Numbered from the stretch's first letter, positions 17,029-26,547 are shown. The stretch: DNA of 47,570 nucleotides from Rhizobiaceae bacterium (GCA_905339215.1 CAJPFN010000081.1:1-47570); one strand, 5' to 3'. Numbers and translations are program-made. Notes: a model not told the origin generated them from the sequence alone.

Positions 17029-19200
17029 GTGATGGGGCTGGTAGGCAACATAATGGCCGTTCTGCTCGGCGGGGCGGCATTGGCGTTGGTGGCGACGGCG
17101 GGCACGTTGAGGGCGCAGGAAACCGAAGGTGAAGGGACGACCAACGAGGCCGAGAAGGCCGGCCGCGTCACGCTCCTGCAGAAGATCGTCGTCGGCGCCG
17201 GCGTCGAGAAGGTGGCGATTGACACGCCCCAGTCGGTCACCGTCGTCGAGCAGCGCGAGATCGACGAGAAGCAGCCCGCGACCATCGGTGACGTGATCCG
17301 CGACATCCCCGGCGTCAACGTCACAGGCTCCGACCGCATGCTCGGTCAGAGCATCAACATCCGCGGCATCGGCGCGCCGGAGAACGCCGGCGACGGCGGC
17401 CGCATCGTCATCAACGTCGACGGTGCGCAGAAATTCTACGAGCAGTACCGCATGGGCTCGTTCTTCTCCGATCCCGAGCTCTACAAGCGCGTCGAGGTAC
17501 TGCGCGGCCCCGCCTCGTCGACCCTCTACGGTTCAGGCGCGCTCGGCGGCGTGGTCAACTTCGAGATTAAGGACGCGTCGGACTTCATTGCCGACGGCCA
17601 GACCGGCGCGCTGCGCCTCAAGGGCGGCTACAACTCGAACCGCGACGACTGGATGACCTCGTTCGTCCTGGCGCAGCGCTTCGGCGACGCCGACTTCCTG
17701 CTCACCGACAACTACCGCCTCGCCGACACCTATCTCACCGGCAACGACACGGAAGTGGTCGGCAGCAACTTCGAGACCTGGTCGGGCCTCGCCAAGGGCA
17801 CGTTCAAGGTCGGCGACGAGGGTACGCTGCGCCTCGCCTACCAGCACTGGGACTCCGACCTCGAGGACCAGGAGCTGTCGCAGACCTCGACGGCCACCTT
17901 CTTCGGCCTCATCGACCGCCACGTCGTCGACAGGACGGCCATCGCCGCCTACGAGAACCCGTTCTCCGACAACGACATGCTCGACCTCAAGGTGGCGCTG
18001 TACTGGTCGCGGACCTCCAACGAGCAGCGCGACGCCGACCTGCGCGCGATGTGCAGCCCCGGCTCGTTCGCCGTGGTCTGCGATTCCGACTACGCCTACG
18101 ACACCTGGCAGTTCAACGCGCAGAACACGATGGAGTGGCGCGGCGACGACTGGGAGAATTTCCTCACCGTCGGCTCGCAGTCGTCGTTCCAGGCGCGCAT
18201 TGCCGACGCCTATCTGAACAGCGGCACGCCCTTCCCCGTCACCTTCCACCCCGAGGGAACGGACCTGAAGTCGGGCCTGTTCGTGCAGAACGAGTTCGTC
18301 TGGGACGGCCGGCTGACGCTGATTCCCGGCATTCGTTTCGACTGGCACAGGCTGACGCCCGACGACGGCGTCATCGATCCCGGCACCGGGTTGACGGCGG
18401 CGGCGTCCGACGACACCGCGATCTCGCCCAAGATCGCCGCGCACTACAAGCTGAACGACACGCTGGCCGTGTTCGGCTCGATCGCCCATACCGAGCGCTT
18501 CCCGACCATCGACGAGGTCTTCTCGACCTCGAGTTCGTCGGCGACCTTCCTGCCCAGCCTCGGGCTGCGCAAGGAGAAGTCGAACAACTTCGAGGCGGGC
18601 TTCGCGCTCTCCGGCAACGATCTCTTCCAGGCGGGCGACGCCGGCCAGGTGAAGGTCACCGGCTTCTACAACGACGTCACCGATCTGATCGCGCTGGCCT
18701 CGCCCTTCTCGCCGGGCTTCAACAACCGGCCGGGCTTCGTCAACATCAACCGCGCCGAACTCTACGGCGTCGAGGTGGAAGCCGCCTACGAGGCGGACTA
18801 CGTTTTCGCCAACGCCGCCTACACCTGGCTGATGGGCAAGGACAAGACGAGCGGCGCCTACCTGCAGACCATCGCCCCGCACGAGCTGTCGCTGACGCTC
18901 GGCGGCCAGCTGCCGCAGCACGATTTGCGCTTCGGCTGGAAGGCGCGCATCGTCGCCGAGCCGCAGGACCCGGCGCGCCGGTCGGACGTGCCGCTCGGCA
19001 CCTCGACCCGCCACGCCCGCGCCTTCGACGTCCACGACGTGTTCTTGAGCTGGACGCCCAAGGAAGGCGATTTCGCCGGCTGGGAGGCCCATCTCGGCGT
19101 CGAGAACGTCTTCGACCGGCAATACAAGGAGTTCCTGATGAACGACTCCGCCAAGGGGCGCACGTTCAAGGTCTCGCTCTCCAGGCAGTTCGGCTGGTAA
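17029..19200 (+). CDS. hmuR: TonB-dependent heme receptor HmuR
   Basis: A 723-residue outer-membrane receptor. It starts with a signal peptide (MGLVGNIMAVLLGGAALALV, cut near LRAQE), then the plug domain with IDTPQSVTVVEQREID and GDVIRDIPGVNVTGSDRMLG followed by QSINIRGIG, then a beta-barrel ending in aromatic residue W (SLSRQFGW), as outer-membrane barrels do. Barrel landmarks include NRAELYGVEVEAAYE and GVENVFDRQYKEFL, matching the hemoglobin/heme/transferrin receptor family. It imports heme using TonB energy. AGGAG precedes the ATG at 17029. It is divergent from hmuPSTUV and shares the IRO box. Confidence 0.94.
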   Translation: MMGLVGNIMAVLLGGAALALVATAGTLRAQETEGEGTTNEAEKAGRVTLLQKIVVGAGVEKVAIDTPQSVTVVEQREIDEKQPATIGDVIRDIPGVNVTGSDRMLGQSINIRGIGAPENAGDGGRIVINVDGAQKFYEQYRMGSFFSDPELYKRVEVLRGPASSTLYGSGALGGVVNFEIKDASDFIADGQTGALRLKGGYNSNRDDWMTSFVLAQRFGDADFLLTDNYRLADTYLTGNDTEVVGSNFETWSGLAKGTFKVGDEGTLRLAYQHWDSDLEDQELSQTSTATFFGLIDRHVVDRTAIAAYENPFSDNDMLDLKVALYWSRTSNEQRDADLRAMCSPGSFAVVCDSDYAYDTWQFNAQNTMEWRGDDWENFLTVGSQSSFQARIADAYLNSGTPFPVTFHPEGTDLKSGLFVQNEFVWDGRLTLIPGIRFDWHRLTPDDGVIDPGTGLTAAASDDTAISPKIAAHYKLNDTLAVFGSIAHTERFPTIDEVFSTSSSSATFLPSLGLRKEKSNNFEAGFALSGNDLFQAGDAGQVKVTGFYNDVTDLIALASPFSPGFNNRPGFVNINRAELYGVEVEAAYEADYVFANAAYTWLMGKDKTSGAYLQTIAPHELSLTLGGQLPQHDLRFGWKARIVAEPQDPARRSDVPLGTSTRHARAFDVHDVFLSWTPKEGDFAGWEAHLGVENVFDRQYKEFLMNDSAKGRTFKVSLSRQFGW

Positions 19201-19273
19201 TCCCGGCCCGGCGCCGGACGGCATCGCGCGGCGAGGCTCTTCGTCGCGGTTTCCGGCCTTTACCCGCCAATTT

Positions 19274-19296
19274 CCCCGTGCTTAAGCATCACGGGG
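19274..19296 (+). terminator. Hairpin after hmuR (possible terminator)
   Basis: CCCCGTG (19274-19280) pairs with CACGGGG (19290-19296) over a 9-base loop; the loop contains CTTAAG. The sequence after it is AACTCATTTT, so there is a short T-run a few bases later. It lies between hmuR and the downstream isoprenoid pair and would separate the two units. Confidence 0.5.
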
Positions 19297-19318
19297 AACT
19301 CATTTTGGGTAGGTCGAA

Positions 19319-20590
19319 TTGGCAGCACATTACCGGGCGGCAATCGTCGGGGCAGGACCGGCCGGATCGTGCGCGGCGCATTCCCTGCTCCTCGGCGGAG
19401 CCGACGGCATCGTCCTCGTCGACCGCGAGACCTTCCCTCGCGACAAGTGCTGCGGCGATGGCCTCGGCGGCGGCGTCATAGAGGTGCTCGACCGGCTCGG
19501 CCTCTCCGAGGTGCTCGACGGCCATGACCGCCTGAAGCGCATCCGCATCGACTTCCACGACCGCGCCCGCGTCGCCATCGACACCGACGACGTCGATCGA
19601 CCCTCGCCGCTCGGCTACTTCATCCGCCGCCGCGAGTTCGACGACCGGCTGGCGAAGAAGGCGTTTTCGCGCGGGGCCGCCGACCTGACCGGCTGGGGCC
19701 TCGAAAACGCCGAATGGACGGGCACGCACTGGCGGCTCGACCTCGAGCAGACGGCAACGGGGGCGCGCCGGCAGATCACTTCCGATGTGCTGGTCGGCGC
19801 CGACGGCGCGCGCTCGCGCGTGCGCCGCGTCCTCGCGCAACCCTTCAACGGCGACCGCCACACCGCGATCGCCGTCCGCGCCTATGTCGACGTGCGCCAA
19901 GAGCCGCGCGGCTACCAGCAGTTCGACTTCATCGACGGCATGCCCTTCCCCGGCTACGCGTGGATCTTTTCCGACGGCCACGGCAAGGCCAACGTCGGCC
20001 TCGGCGTGGCCGTCAACGCCTACAAGGCAGACGGCGCCCGGTTCGAGGACCTTCTGTCCCGCTACTGCGCACATCTTGGCGAGCAGGTGCGCAGTGCACC
20101 GTCCGAGATCGAGACGGCGATCCTGCCGCTCGGCTCGCAGCGGCCGCCGCTTTCCTTCGCCGACCGCCCCGCAGCCCTCGTCGGCGACGCCGGCTCGATG
20201 ATCAACCCCGCCCTCGGCGAAGGCATATTCTACGCCATGTATGCCGGTCATCTGCTCGGCAACCATCTCGCGCCGGCGCTCTCCGGCCGCGGCGACGTCC
20301 GCGTCGCTCTTGCTGCCTACGAGCGTGAATTCACCCGGCAGATGGCGTCGGCCTACCGCAACGCTCGCCTGCTCATCCGCGTCGTCTCCAACAAGGCCGT
20401 CCTTGGCTATCTCATACGCCGGTACTCGGACAATCCCGACTTCTGCTACGATTTGAACGAGATGGTCATGGGCATCATGCCGCCTCGCAGGTCGCCCACG
20501 ATACCCCAACTACTGGCGCGGACGTTGATGCCGCGGCTGTTCTACCGGCGGTCGCAAGCGTCGCAGAAGCCGGCCGGGGGCCAGCGATGA
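19319..20590 (+). CDS. Geranylgeranyl-reductase-like FAD-dependent oxidoreductase
   Basis: A 423-residue flavoprotein. The N-terminal FAD dinucleotide fold is AIVGAGPAGSCAAHSLL, followed by FPRDKCCGDGLGGGVIEVL, which matches the K-C-G-G-L pattern of geranylgeranyl reductases, then LVGADGARSRVRR, and the second FAD motif LVGDAGSMINPALGEGIFYA. Family members saturate double bonds of prenyl chains (chlorophyll, menaquinone, archaeal lipids). The next gene, overlapping by four bases, encodes a prenyl synthase fusion, so prenyl-chain reduction is a reasonable inference; the actual substrate is unknown. The start is TTG at 19319 with only a weak AGGT upstream, and similarity begins right there. Other family members act on unrelated lipids or halogenated aromatics. 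Confidence 0.85.
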   Translation: MAAHYRAAIVGAGPAGSCAAHSLLLGGADGIVLVDRETFPRDKCCGDGLGGGVIEVLDRLGLSEVLDGHDRLKRIRIDFHDRARVAIDTDDVDRPSPLGYFIRRREFDDRLAKKAFSRGAADLTGWGLENAEWTGTHWRLDLEQTATGARRQITSDVLVGADGARSRVRRVLAQPFNGDRHTAIAVRAYVDVRQEPRGYQQFDFIDGMPFPGYAWIFSDGHGKANVGLGVAVNAYKADGARFEDLLSRYCAHLGEQVRSAPSEIETAILPLGSQRPPLSFADRPAALVGDAGSMINPALGEGIFYAMYAGHLLGNHLAPALSGRGDVRVALAAYEREFTRQMASAYRNARLLIRVVSNKAVLGYLIRRYSDNPDFCYDLNEMVMGIMPPRRSPTIPQLLARTLMPRLFYRRSQASQKPAGGQR

Positions 20591-22779
20591 ACCTCACCCT
20601 GCCGCCTGCGGCCACGTTTTCCGACGCGCGCCTCGACCTTTCGCCGCACGGCGAGGCCGATACCGAATGGTGGTACTGCCAAGGGAGCCTCGAGGGCGCC
20701 TCGACCGGCCGGCGCAACCTCGTGCTGCTCCTCTTCCGCCGCCGGGCACGAAGCGGCGCGCGGAAAGACGGCTGGTTCCTGCTGATTTCGTTGACCGATC
20801 CCACCGCCGGCACTCAGCACGTCACCAGCCTGGCCACGGAGGAAATGGCCGAAGCCTTCGGCCGCGAGGCGCTCGCCGACCTCCTCAAGGGCGGCGTGCC
20901 GCGTGCCATGGCCGAGGCCTATGTCGACGAGGTCCTGAGCTGCGGTCCGGCCGCGCCCGTCGTCGTTTCATCGGCGGGCGTCGAGGCCTCGCCGACGTCA
21001 CTCGACCACCGTTTCGACCATTTTTCCCTGCGCCAGGCCGGCCGCGACCGGATCGATGTCGCCTTCGACCTTCCCGGCGACGGCCGCCGCTGCCGCTTCG
21101 AACTCCGCCCGACGACGAAGTGGTTCCGCGATTCCCGCATCGGCGCGGAAGGCAGCGTCGGCCTCATGGAGTACGCCAGCTGCCCACGGGTCGAGCTTGC
21201 CGGCGACGTCGGCGGCGAGCCGGTCAGCGGTCGCGTCTGGTTCGATCATCAGTGGGGCGGCCACGGCTGGTTCGAGCCGCACGAAGAGAATGGCCACATG
21301 CTCGGCTGGGCCTGGCTGGCGATCAACCTCGACGACGGTAACGACCTGCTCGTCTCGGTGGCGATCGACATGACGACGCGCGAGATCGGCAAGGCTGGCG
21401 CCGTCTGGTTCGAGAAGGGCGCCGAGCCCCGCCTGATCGAGACGGTCGGCGGCGGCGAACTGCGCCGCTGGCGCAGCGACCGCACCCACGCGAGCTTTCC
21501 CGTCTCCTGGCGCATCGTCATTCCCGAACTCGACGCCGATATCGTCTTCGACCCCGTCCAGGACAATTGCGAAATCCCGATCTATGGAATCCCGACGGCG
21601 GTATGGGAGGGCGCCGGAACGATCGGCGGAACCGTCCGTGGCCATCCCGCGTCGGGCCGCGCCCACCTCGAACTCTACGGCTATGCCTTCCCCACCGACT
21701 TCGACCGTTTCCGCGACGAGTGGATCGATCGTATCGACGCCCTCATTGCCGGCTTCCTGCCGCGCCGGCTCGACGACGCATGGCTTCGCGCGGCAGCGGG
21801 TGCCCCGCGCGGGCGCTACGACGCCGACGCACTGACGCAGCTGGTCAGCGCGCCGGCCTGGACGCTGCTCGAGCGTGGCGGCAAGCACTGGCGTTCGGTG
21901 TTCGGCATCCTCATGCTCAGCGCGCTCGGCAGTCCGGTCGAGCCCTACGAGGAACTCGTCACCGTCATCCCCGAGCTGCTCCATGCCGGCTCGCTGATGA
22001 TCGACGACATCGAGGACCGTTCGGCGCTGCGCCGCGGCGGACCGGCGGTCCATACGATCTTCGGAGAGGCGGCGACGATCAACGCCGGCAACGCCCTCTA
22101 TTTCCTGCCGCTGCTCACGGTGGCCCGCAATCCGCACCTCGACATCGCACAGCGCGAGGCGATCTACCGGATCTCCTTCGACCTCTTCGTCCGCGCGCAT
22201 GTCGGCCAGGCGCAGGACCTCGACGCCGAGCGCTGGATTGGCGATGCCGCCATCCTCGACGACCTCGACGGCCGTCTGGAGGTCTCACTCCAGACCTATG
22301 CGCTGAAGACCGCCGCACCGATCCGCTCCCTGACCGGCGTTCTGTGCATGATCGCTTCGGCCGACGAGCGCACGACCGAAATCTGCATGCGCTACGCCGA
22401 GACGGCCGGCATCGCCTACCAGATCGTCGACGACACCAACAACTTCACCGGCGGCGAGAAATGGGGCAAGGAGACCGGCGAGGATATCCGCGAGCGTAGG
22501 TTGACCTATGTCGTGCTGCGCGCGCTGAAGGCCCTGCCCGCCGCGGAGCGCGACCGGCTCTGGGCGATTCTTTCCGCAGATCCGGCCACCTTCACGCCTG
22601 ATATGCAGGCCGAGGCTTGCCGCCTGGTGGAACGTTCCGGCGTGATTGAGCGCTGCCGCGAAGAGGCCCGCACCATGATCCACGAAGCCTGGACCGAGCT
22701 TTCCGGCGTATTGCCGCCGTCGCAATCGAAACTGCTCCTCAGGCTCCTCGTCGAGCAGATCCTCGAAGGCGCCAACTGA
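20587..22779 (+). CDS. Fusion protein: CrtC/AttH lipocalin-like domain plus polyprenyl diphosphate synthase
   Basis: A 730-residue two-domain protein. Residues about 1-365 resemble the CrtC (carotenoid 1,2-hydratase)/AttH fold: EADTEWWYCQGSLEG near the start, a central GRVWFDHQWGGHGWFEPHEE and WAWLAINLDDGNDLL. Residues about 385-730 form a trans-prenyl diphosphate synthase: GGKHWR (431-436), first aspartate motif DDIED (473-477) followed by RRGGPAVH, the lysine in YALKTAAP, second motif DDTNN (615-619), and GKETGEDIRERRLTY. It could make a prenyl diphosphate and hydrate or cyclise it; this is inference. The ATG overlaps the stop of the reductase gene (ATGA), showing a coupled operon. Domain identities are firm, the pathway is not. 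Confidence 0.87.
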   Translation: MNLTLPPAATFSDARLDLSPHGEADTEWWYCQGSLEGASTGRRNLVLLLFRRRARSGARKDGWFLLISLTDPTAGTQHVTSLATEEMAEAFGREALADLLKGGVPRAMAEAYVDEVLSCGPAAPVVVSSAGVEASPTSLDHRFDHFSLRQAGRDRIDVAFDLPGDGRRCRFELRPTTKWFRDSRIGAEGSVGLMEYASCPRVELAGDVGGEPVSGRVWFDHQWGGHGWFEPHEENGHMLGWAWLAINLDDGNDLLVSVAIDMTTREIGKAGAVWFEKGAEPRLIETVGGGELRRWRSDRTHASFPVSWRIVIPELDADIVFDPVQDNCEIPIYGIPTAVWEGAGTIGGTVRGHPASGRAHLELYGYAFPTDFDRFRDEWIDRIDALIAGFLPRRLDDAWLRAAAGAPRGRYDADALTQLVSAPAWTLLERGGKHWRSVFGILMLSALGSPVEPYEELVTVIPELLHAGSLMIDDIEDRSALRRGGPAVHTIFGEAATINAGNALYFLPLLTVARNPHLDIAQREAIYRISFDLFVRAHVGQAQDLDAERWIGDAAILDDLDGRLEVSLQTYALKTAAPIRSLTGVLCMIASADERTTEICMRYAETAGIAYQIVDDTNNFTGGEKWGKETGEDIRERRLTYVVLRALKALPAAERDRLWAILSADPATFTPDMQAEACRLVERSGVIERCREEARTMIHEAWTELSGVLPPSQSKLLLRLLVEQILEGAN

Positions 22780-22787
22780 GGCGCGCG

Positions 22788-25700
22788 TCAGGCCGCGGCG
22801 AGCAGGCTGGCGTTGCCGCCGGCCGCGGTCGTGTCGACGCAGACGGCGCGCTCGTGGGCGTAGGCCGCCGGGTAGATCGCCTCGGTCACCAACGGCACGA
22901 TCGGCCCCTGCCGCTTCGCCAGCGCCCGGCGCACGGCGCGCTGCGCGTCGCCGTTGCCGGCAAGCGCCACCACGTCCGCCGGCAGGCCGGCGAGGTCGTC
23001 CGCCGCGACCGTCCCGTCGATCGCTGCGACCGGCATCCCCTTGCCGATGATCGGGTGGAGCGCGGCGGGCGCGCCGGGCGCCACCGCGAGCACGGCGTTG
23101 CCGGCGGCGAGTGCCTGGATCGCCTGGGAAAGCAGCGTCTCGGCGTCCGGACCGAGGCAGAGCACCCTGCCCCTCGGCAGGAGCGACAGCGTGTTCGCCT
23201 CGCCCGTCGGTCCCGGCAGGTCCGCCTGGCCGTACTCGACCTGGGAAGCCGCGGCGATCGCCGCAGCGCCCTTGCCGCGCAAGTGCTTTCGCAGAACGGC
23301 AATGCGGTCTGGCCTGGTCGACCAGCCGCCCATGGCCGGATCGCCGAGATGGTCGGCGATCCGCGAGGCCGCGACCGGCTCGGCAGCCGTCTCGGCGGGG
23401 TGCTTGGACGCTGCCGCGTCGGCGATGCGGAAGCGGCGCAGATAGTGCGGCCCGCCGGCCTTCGGTCCGGTGCCGGAAAGCCCCTCGCCGCCGAACGGCT
23501 GGGCGCCGACCACGGCGCCGATCTGGTTGCGGTTCACGTAGATGTTGCCGGCATGCACCCCGTCGACGAAATGCTGGACCCGCGCCTCGATGCGCGTGTG
23601 CAGGCCGAAGGTCAGGCCGTAGCCCTTGCGGTTGATGGCGTCGATGACGCGGTCGATCTTGTCGGCCTCGAAGGTGGCGACATGCAGGACCGGCCCGAAC
23701 ACCTCGCGCTCCATCTCCTCGATGCCGGAGACGCGCAGCACATGCGGCGCGACGAACAGGCTGCCATCCGGCGCCTCGCGCTTCGCCACAAGCCGGCCCT
23801 TCGCCGCCATGGCGTCGCAGTAGCCGGCGATCTGCGCTCTTGCCTCCTCGTCGATCACCGGGCCGACGTCCGTCGCGATCTGCCAGGGGTCGCCCACGGT
23901 GAGCGCCTGCATGGCGCCTTCGAGCATGGCGAGCACCTTCTTCTCGACGTCCTTCTGTACGTAGAGCACGCGCAGCGCCGAGCAGCGCTGGCCGGCACTC
24001 TGGAAGGCCGAGGCGAGGATGTCGCGCACCGCCTGTTCGGGCAGCGCGGTCGAATCGACCACCATCGCGTTGAGCCCGCCCGTCTCTGCAATCAGCATGG
24101 CGTCGGGTAGGGCGGTTTTCGCCAGTTGCCGCTCGATCAGCTTGGCCACCTCGGTCGAGCCGGTGAAGCACACGCCGGCGATGCGCGGATCGGCGGTCAG
24201 CGGCGCGCCGACCGACGGCCCGTCGCCGGGCAGTAGCTGGATGACGTCCTCCGGCACGCCCGCCTCGCGCAGCAGCGCGACCGCCCGCGCCGCGATCAGC
24301 GGCGTCTGTTCGGCCGGCTTGGCGAGCACCGAATTGCCGGTGACGAGTGCGGCCGCCACCTGGCCGGTGAAGATCGCCAGCGGGAAATTCCACGGCGAGA
24401 TGCAGACGATGGCGCCGCGCGCCTGCGTGCCGGTCTCCGCGCTCGCCGCCTCGGCGGCGTAGTAGCGCAGGAAGTCGACCGCTTCGCGCACTTCGGCCAC
24501 GGCGTCGGCCAGTGTCTTGCCGGCCTCCCGCGTCGCCAGCGCGAAGAACTCGACCGCATGGCGTTCATAGAGGTCGGCAGCGCGGTTGAGCACCGCGGCG
24601 CGCTCGGCGACCGGCCGGGCCGCCCAGCCGGGCTGCGCCTCGACGGCGAAGCGCACGGCGACCGCGACCTGCTTGGCGTCGACCTCGTGCACGGTGCCGA
24701 CGATGTCGTCGGGCCGCGCCGGGTTGACGATTCTGCGCGTGCGCGCATAGCCCGCCGCGCGCGTCACCGGCTTCGCCTTCCAGCGGTCCGGACCTGAGAA
24801 GGCAGAGCGTTCCTCCTCGATCTCGGCCAGCGTCGTCGGATCGGTGATGTCCCAACCCTTCGAATTTTTCCGCCCGGCGCCGAAGATGTCGGCCGGCTTC
24901 GGGATCGACGGATTGGCGGCCGGTCCCTGCGTCGCCACCATGTCGAACGGGTCGCGTGCGATCTCCTCGGCCGAGACATCCTCGTCGACGATCTGGTGGA
25001 CGAAGGACGAGTTGGCGCCGTTTTCGAGCAGCCGGCGGACGAGATAGGCGAGCAGGTCGGAATGGGCGCCGACCGGCGCGTAGATGCGGCAGCGCGTGCC
25101 TTCGGCGGCGCGCACCGCCTCGTGCAGCGCCTCGCCCATGCCGTGCAGGCGCTGGAACTCGAAGCACTCGCGGTCCGGCGCCATCGCCAGCACGGCGGCG
25201 ACGGTATGCGCGTTGTGCGTGGCAAATTGCGGGTAGATGCGGTCGGTCATGCCGAGCAGCTTCCGCGCATTGGCGATGTAGGAGACGTCGGTGTTCGGCT
25301 TGCGCGTGAACACCGGATAGCCGGGCAGTCCGAGCGTTTGCGCCCGCTTGATTTCGGTGTCCCAGTAGGCGCCCTTGACCAGGCGCACCATGATGCGGCG
25401 GTCGAGCTTTTCGGCCAGCGCATGGAGCCAGTCGATGACGAAGGCGGCGCGCGGCCCGTAGGCCTGCACGACGACGCCGAAGCCGTCCCAGCCAGCGAGG
25501 CTTTCGTCGGCGAGGACGCGCTCGATGACGTCGAGCGAGAGGTCGAGCCGGTCGGCTTCCTCGGCGTCGATGTTCAACCCCATGCGCGCGTCGCGCGCCG
25601 CCCTGGCTAGCGACAGCAGCCGCTCGGCCATCACCGGCAGCATGGTCTCCTTCTGCGCCACCTCGTAGCGCGGGTGCAGCGCCGAGAGCTTGACCGAGAT

Positions 25701-26414
25701 GCCGGGATTGCGGCGGATGTCCGGTCCCGTCGAATGCGCCGCCAGCGCGGCAATCGCTTCGGCGTAGGCCCGGTGGTAGCGCAGCGCGTCCTCGTCGGTG
25801 CGCGCTGCCTCGCCGAGCATGTCGTAGGAGTAGAGATAGCCCTTCTGCGTCATCGGCCGGCCGCGCTTCACCGCCTCGGCGATCGTGCGGCCGAGCACGA
25901 ACTGCTCGCCCATCTCGCGCATGGCGGCGGCCACCGCCGTGCGGATCACCGGCTCGCCGAGCCTGCGAACCATCGAGCGCAGCGTGCCCTCGATGCCGCC
26001 CTCGCCCTCGTCCAGAACCTTGCCGGTCAGCATCAGCGCCCAGGTCGAGGCGTTGACGAAGATCGAGCTTGAGCCGCCGGAATGCGACGACCAGTCGTGC
26101 GGCGCGATCTTGTCGCGGATGAGATCGTCCATCGTCCCGGCGTCGGGCACGCGCAGCAGCGCCTCGGCGAGGCACATCAGCGCCACGCCCTCCTTGGTCG
26201 ACAGCCCGTAGGTCGAGAGGAAAACCTCCATCAGCCGCGGGTCGGACGATCCGCGGACCGCGCGCACCAGTTCGGCGGCGCGCGCCGAAATCGCCGCGCG
26301 GTCGGCATCGCCGAGGCCGGCGATTCCGACCAGCCGGGCGAGTGCGGCGGCTTCGTCTGGTAGCGTGCTGGCGCGGATTTCGGAACGGATTGCGTCGAGC
26401 GGCTGGACTGGCAT
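22788..26414 (-). CDS. putA: Bifunctional proline dehydrogenase/L-glutamate gamma-semialdehyde dehydrogenase PutA
   Basis: A 1208-residue enzyme that oxidises proline to glutamate in two steps with substrate channelling. The FAD-binding proline dehydrogenase barrel includes RLVKGAYWDTEIKRAQ and YAPVGAHSDLLAYLVRR. The aldehyde dehydrogenase half includes SPWNFPLAIFTGQ, ETGGLNAMVVDS and the catalytic C811 in SAGQRCSALR. A degenerate ALDH-like C-terminal tail follows, as in other long PutA proteins. It lacks the N-terminal ribbon-helix-helix repressor domain of enterobacterial PutA, consistent with control by the divergent PutR. The ATG at 26412-26414 begins the conserved helix bundle. Confidence 0.96.
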   Translation of the reverse strand: MPVQPLDAIRSEIRASTLPDEAAALARLVGIAGLGDADRAAISARAAELVRAVRGSSDPRLMEVFLSTYGLSTKEGVALMCLAEALLRVPDAGTMDDLIRDKIAPHDWSSHSGGSSSIFVNASTWALMLTGKVLDEGEGGIEGTLRSMVRRLGEPVIRTAVAAAMREMGEQFVLGRTIAEAVKRGRPMTQKGYLYSYDMLGEAARTDEDALRYHRAYAEAIAALAAHSTGPDIRRNPGISVKLSALHPRYEVAQKETMLPVMAERLLSLARAARDARMGLNIDAEEADRLDLSLDVIERVLADESLAGWDGFGVVVQAYGPRAAFVIDWLHALAEKLDRRIMVRLVKGAYWDTEIKRAQTLGLPGYPVFTRKPNTDVSYIANARKLLGMTDRIYPQFATHNAHTVAAVLAMAPDRECFEFQRLHGMGEALHEAVRAAEGTRCRIYAPVGAHSDLLAYLVRRLLENGANSSFVHQIVDEDVSAEEIARDPFDMVATQGPAANPSIPKPADIFGAGRKNSKGWDITDPTTLAEIEEERSAFSGPDRWKAKPVTRAAGYARTRRIVNPARPDDIVGTVHEVDAKQVAVAVRFAVEAQPGWAARPVAERAAVLNRAADLYERHAVEFFALATREAGKTLADAVAEVREAVDFLRYYAAEAASAETGTQARGAIVCISPWNFPLAIFTGQVAAALVTGNSVLAKPAEQTPLIAARAVALLREAGVPEDVIQLLPGDGPSVGAPLTADPRIAGVCFTGSTEVAKLIERQLAKTALPDAMLIAETGGLNAMVVDSTALPEQAVRDILASAFQSAGQRCSALRVLYVQKDVEKKVLAMLEGAMQALTVGDPWQIATDVGPVIDEEARAQIAGYCDAMAAKGRLVAKREAPDGSLFVAPHVLRVSGIEEMEREVFGPVLHVATFEADKIDRVIDAINRKGYGLTFGLHTRIEARVQHFVDGVHAGNIYVNRNQIGAVVGAQPFGGEGLSGTGPKAGGPHYLRRFRIADAAASKHPAETAAEPVAASRIADHLGDPAMGGWSTRPDRIAVLRKHLRGKGAAAIAAASQVEYGQADLPGPTGEANTLSLLPRGRVLCLGPDAETLLSQAIQALAAGNAVLAVAPGAPAALHPIIGKGMPVAAIDGTVAADDLAGLPADVVALAGNGDAQRAVRRALAKRQGPIVPLVTEAIYPAAYAHERAVCVDTTAAGGNASLLAAA

Positions 26415-26517
26415 GAAGGCATCCCCGAGACTGGCGAAGAGTGATCCCGATCCCGCCGGCAGGCAAGCAGGTTGGCAAGATCCTGACCGCCCGGATAGCA
26501 CGGAACGGCCAATCAGG

Positions 26518-26547
26518 TCCGGTCCATTCCTGTGGCTATTCCGGTCC
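26518..26547. promoter_or_regulatory. Putative PutR operator: two TCCGGTCC copies 22 bases apart
   Basis: TCCGGTCC occurs at 26518-26525 and again at 26540-26547. The 22-base period is two helical turns, so both copies face the same side of the DNA, as expected for an Lrp-type octamer site. They lie between the divergent putA and putR genes, just upstream of a -10-like TATTAT (26556-26561) for putR. No experimental consensus is being matched. Confidence 0.45.

Noticed and set aside
22420-22446. Loss of catalytic function in the prenyl synthase because of DDTNN
   Set aside because: The first two aspartates, which bind magnesium, are present, and DDxxN occurs in active eukaryotic-type synthases. 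A dead domain is not supported.
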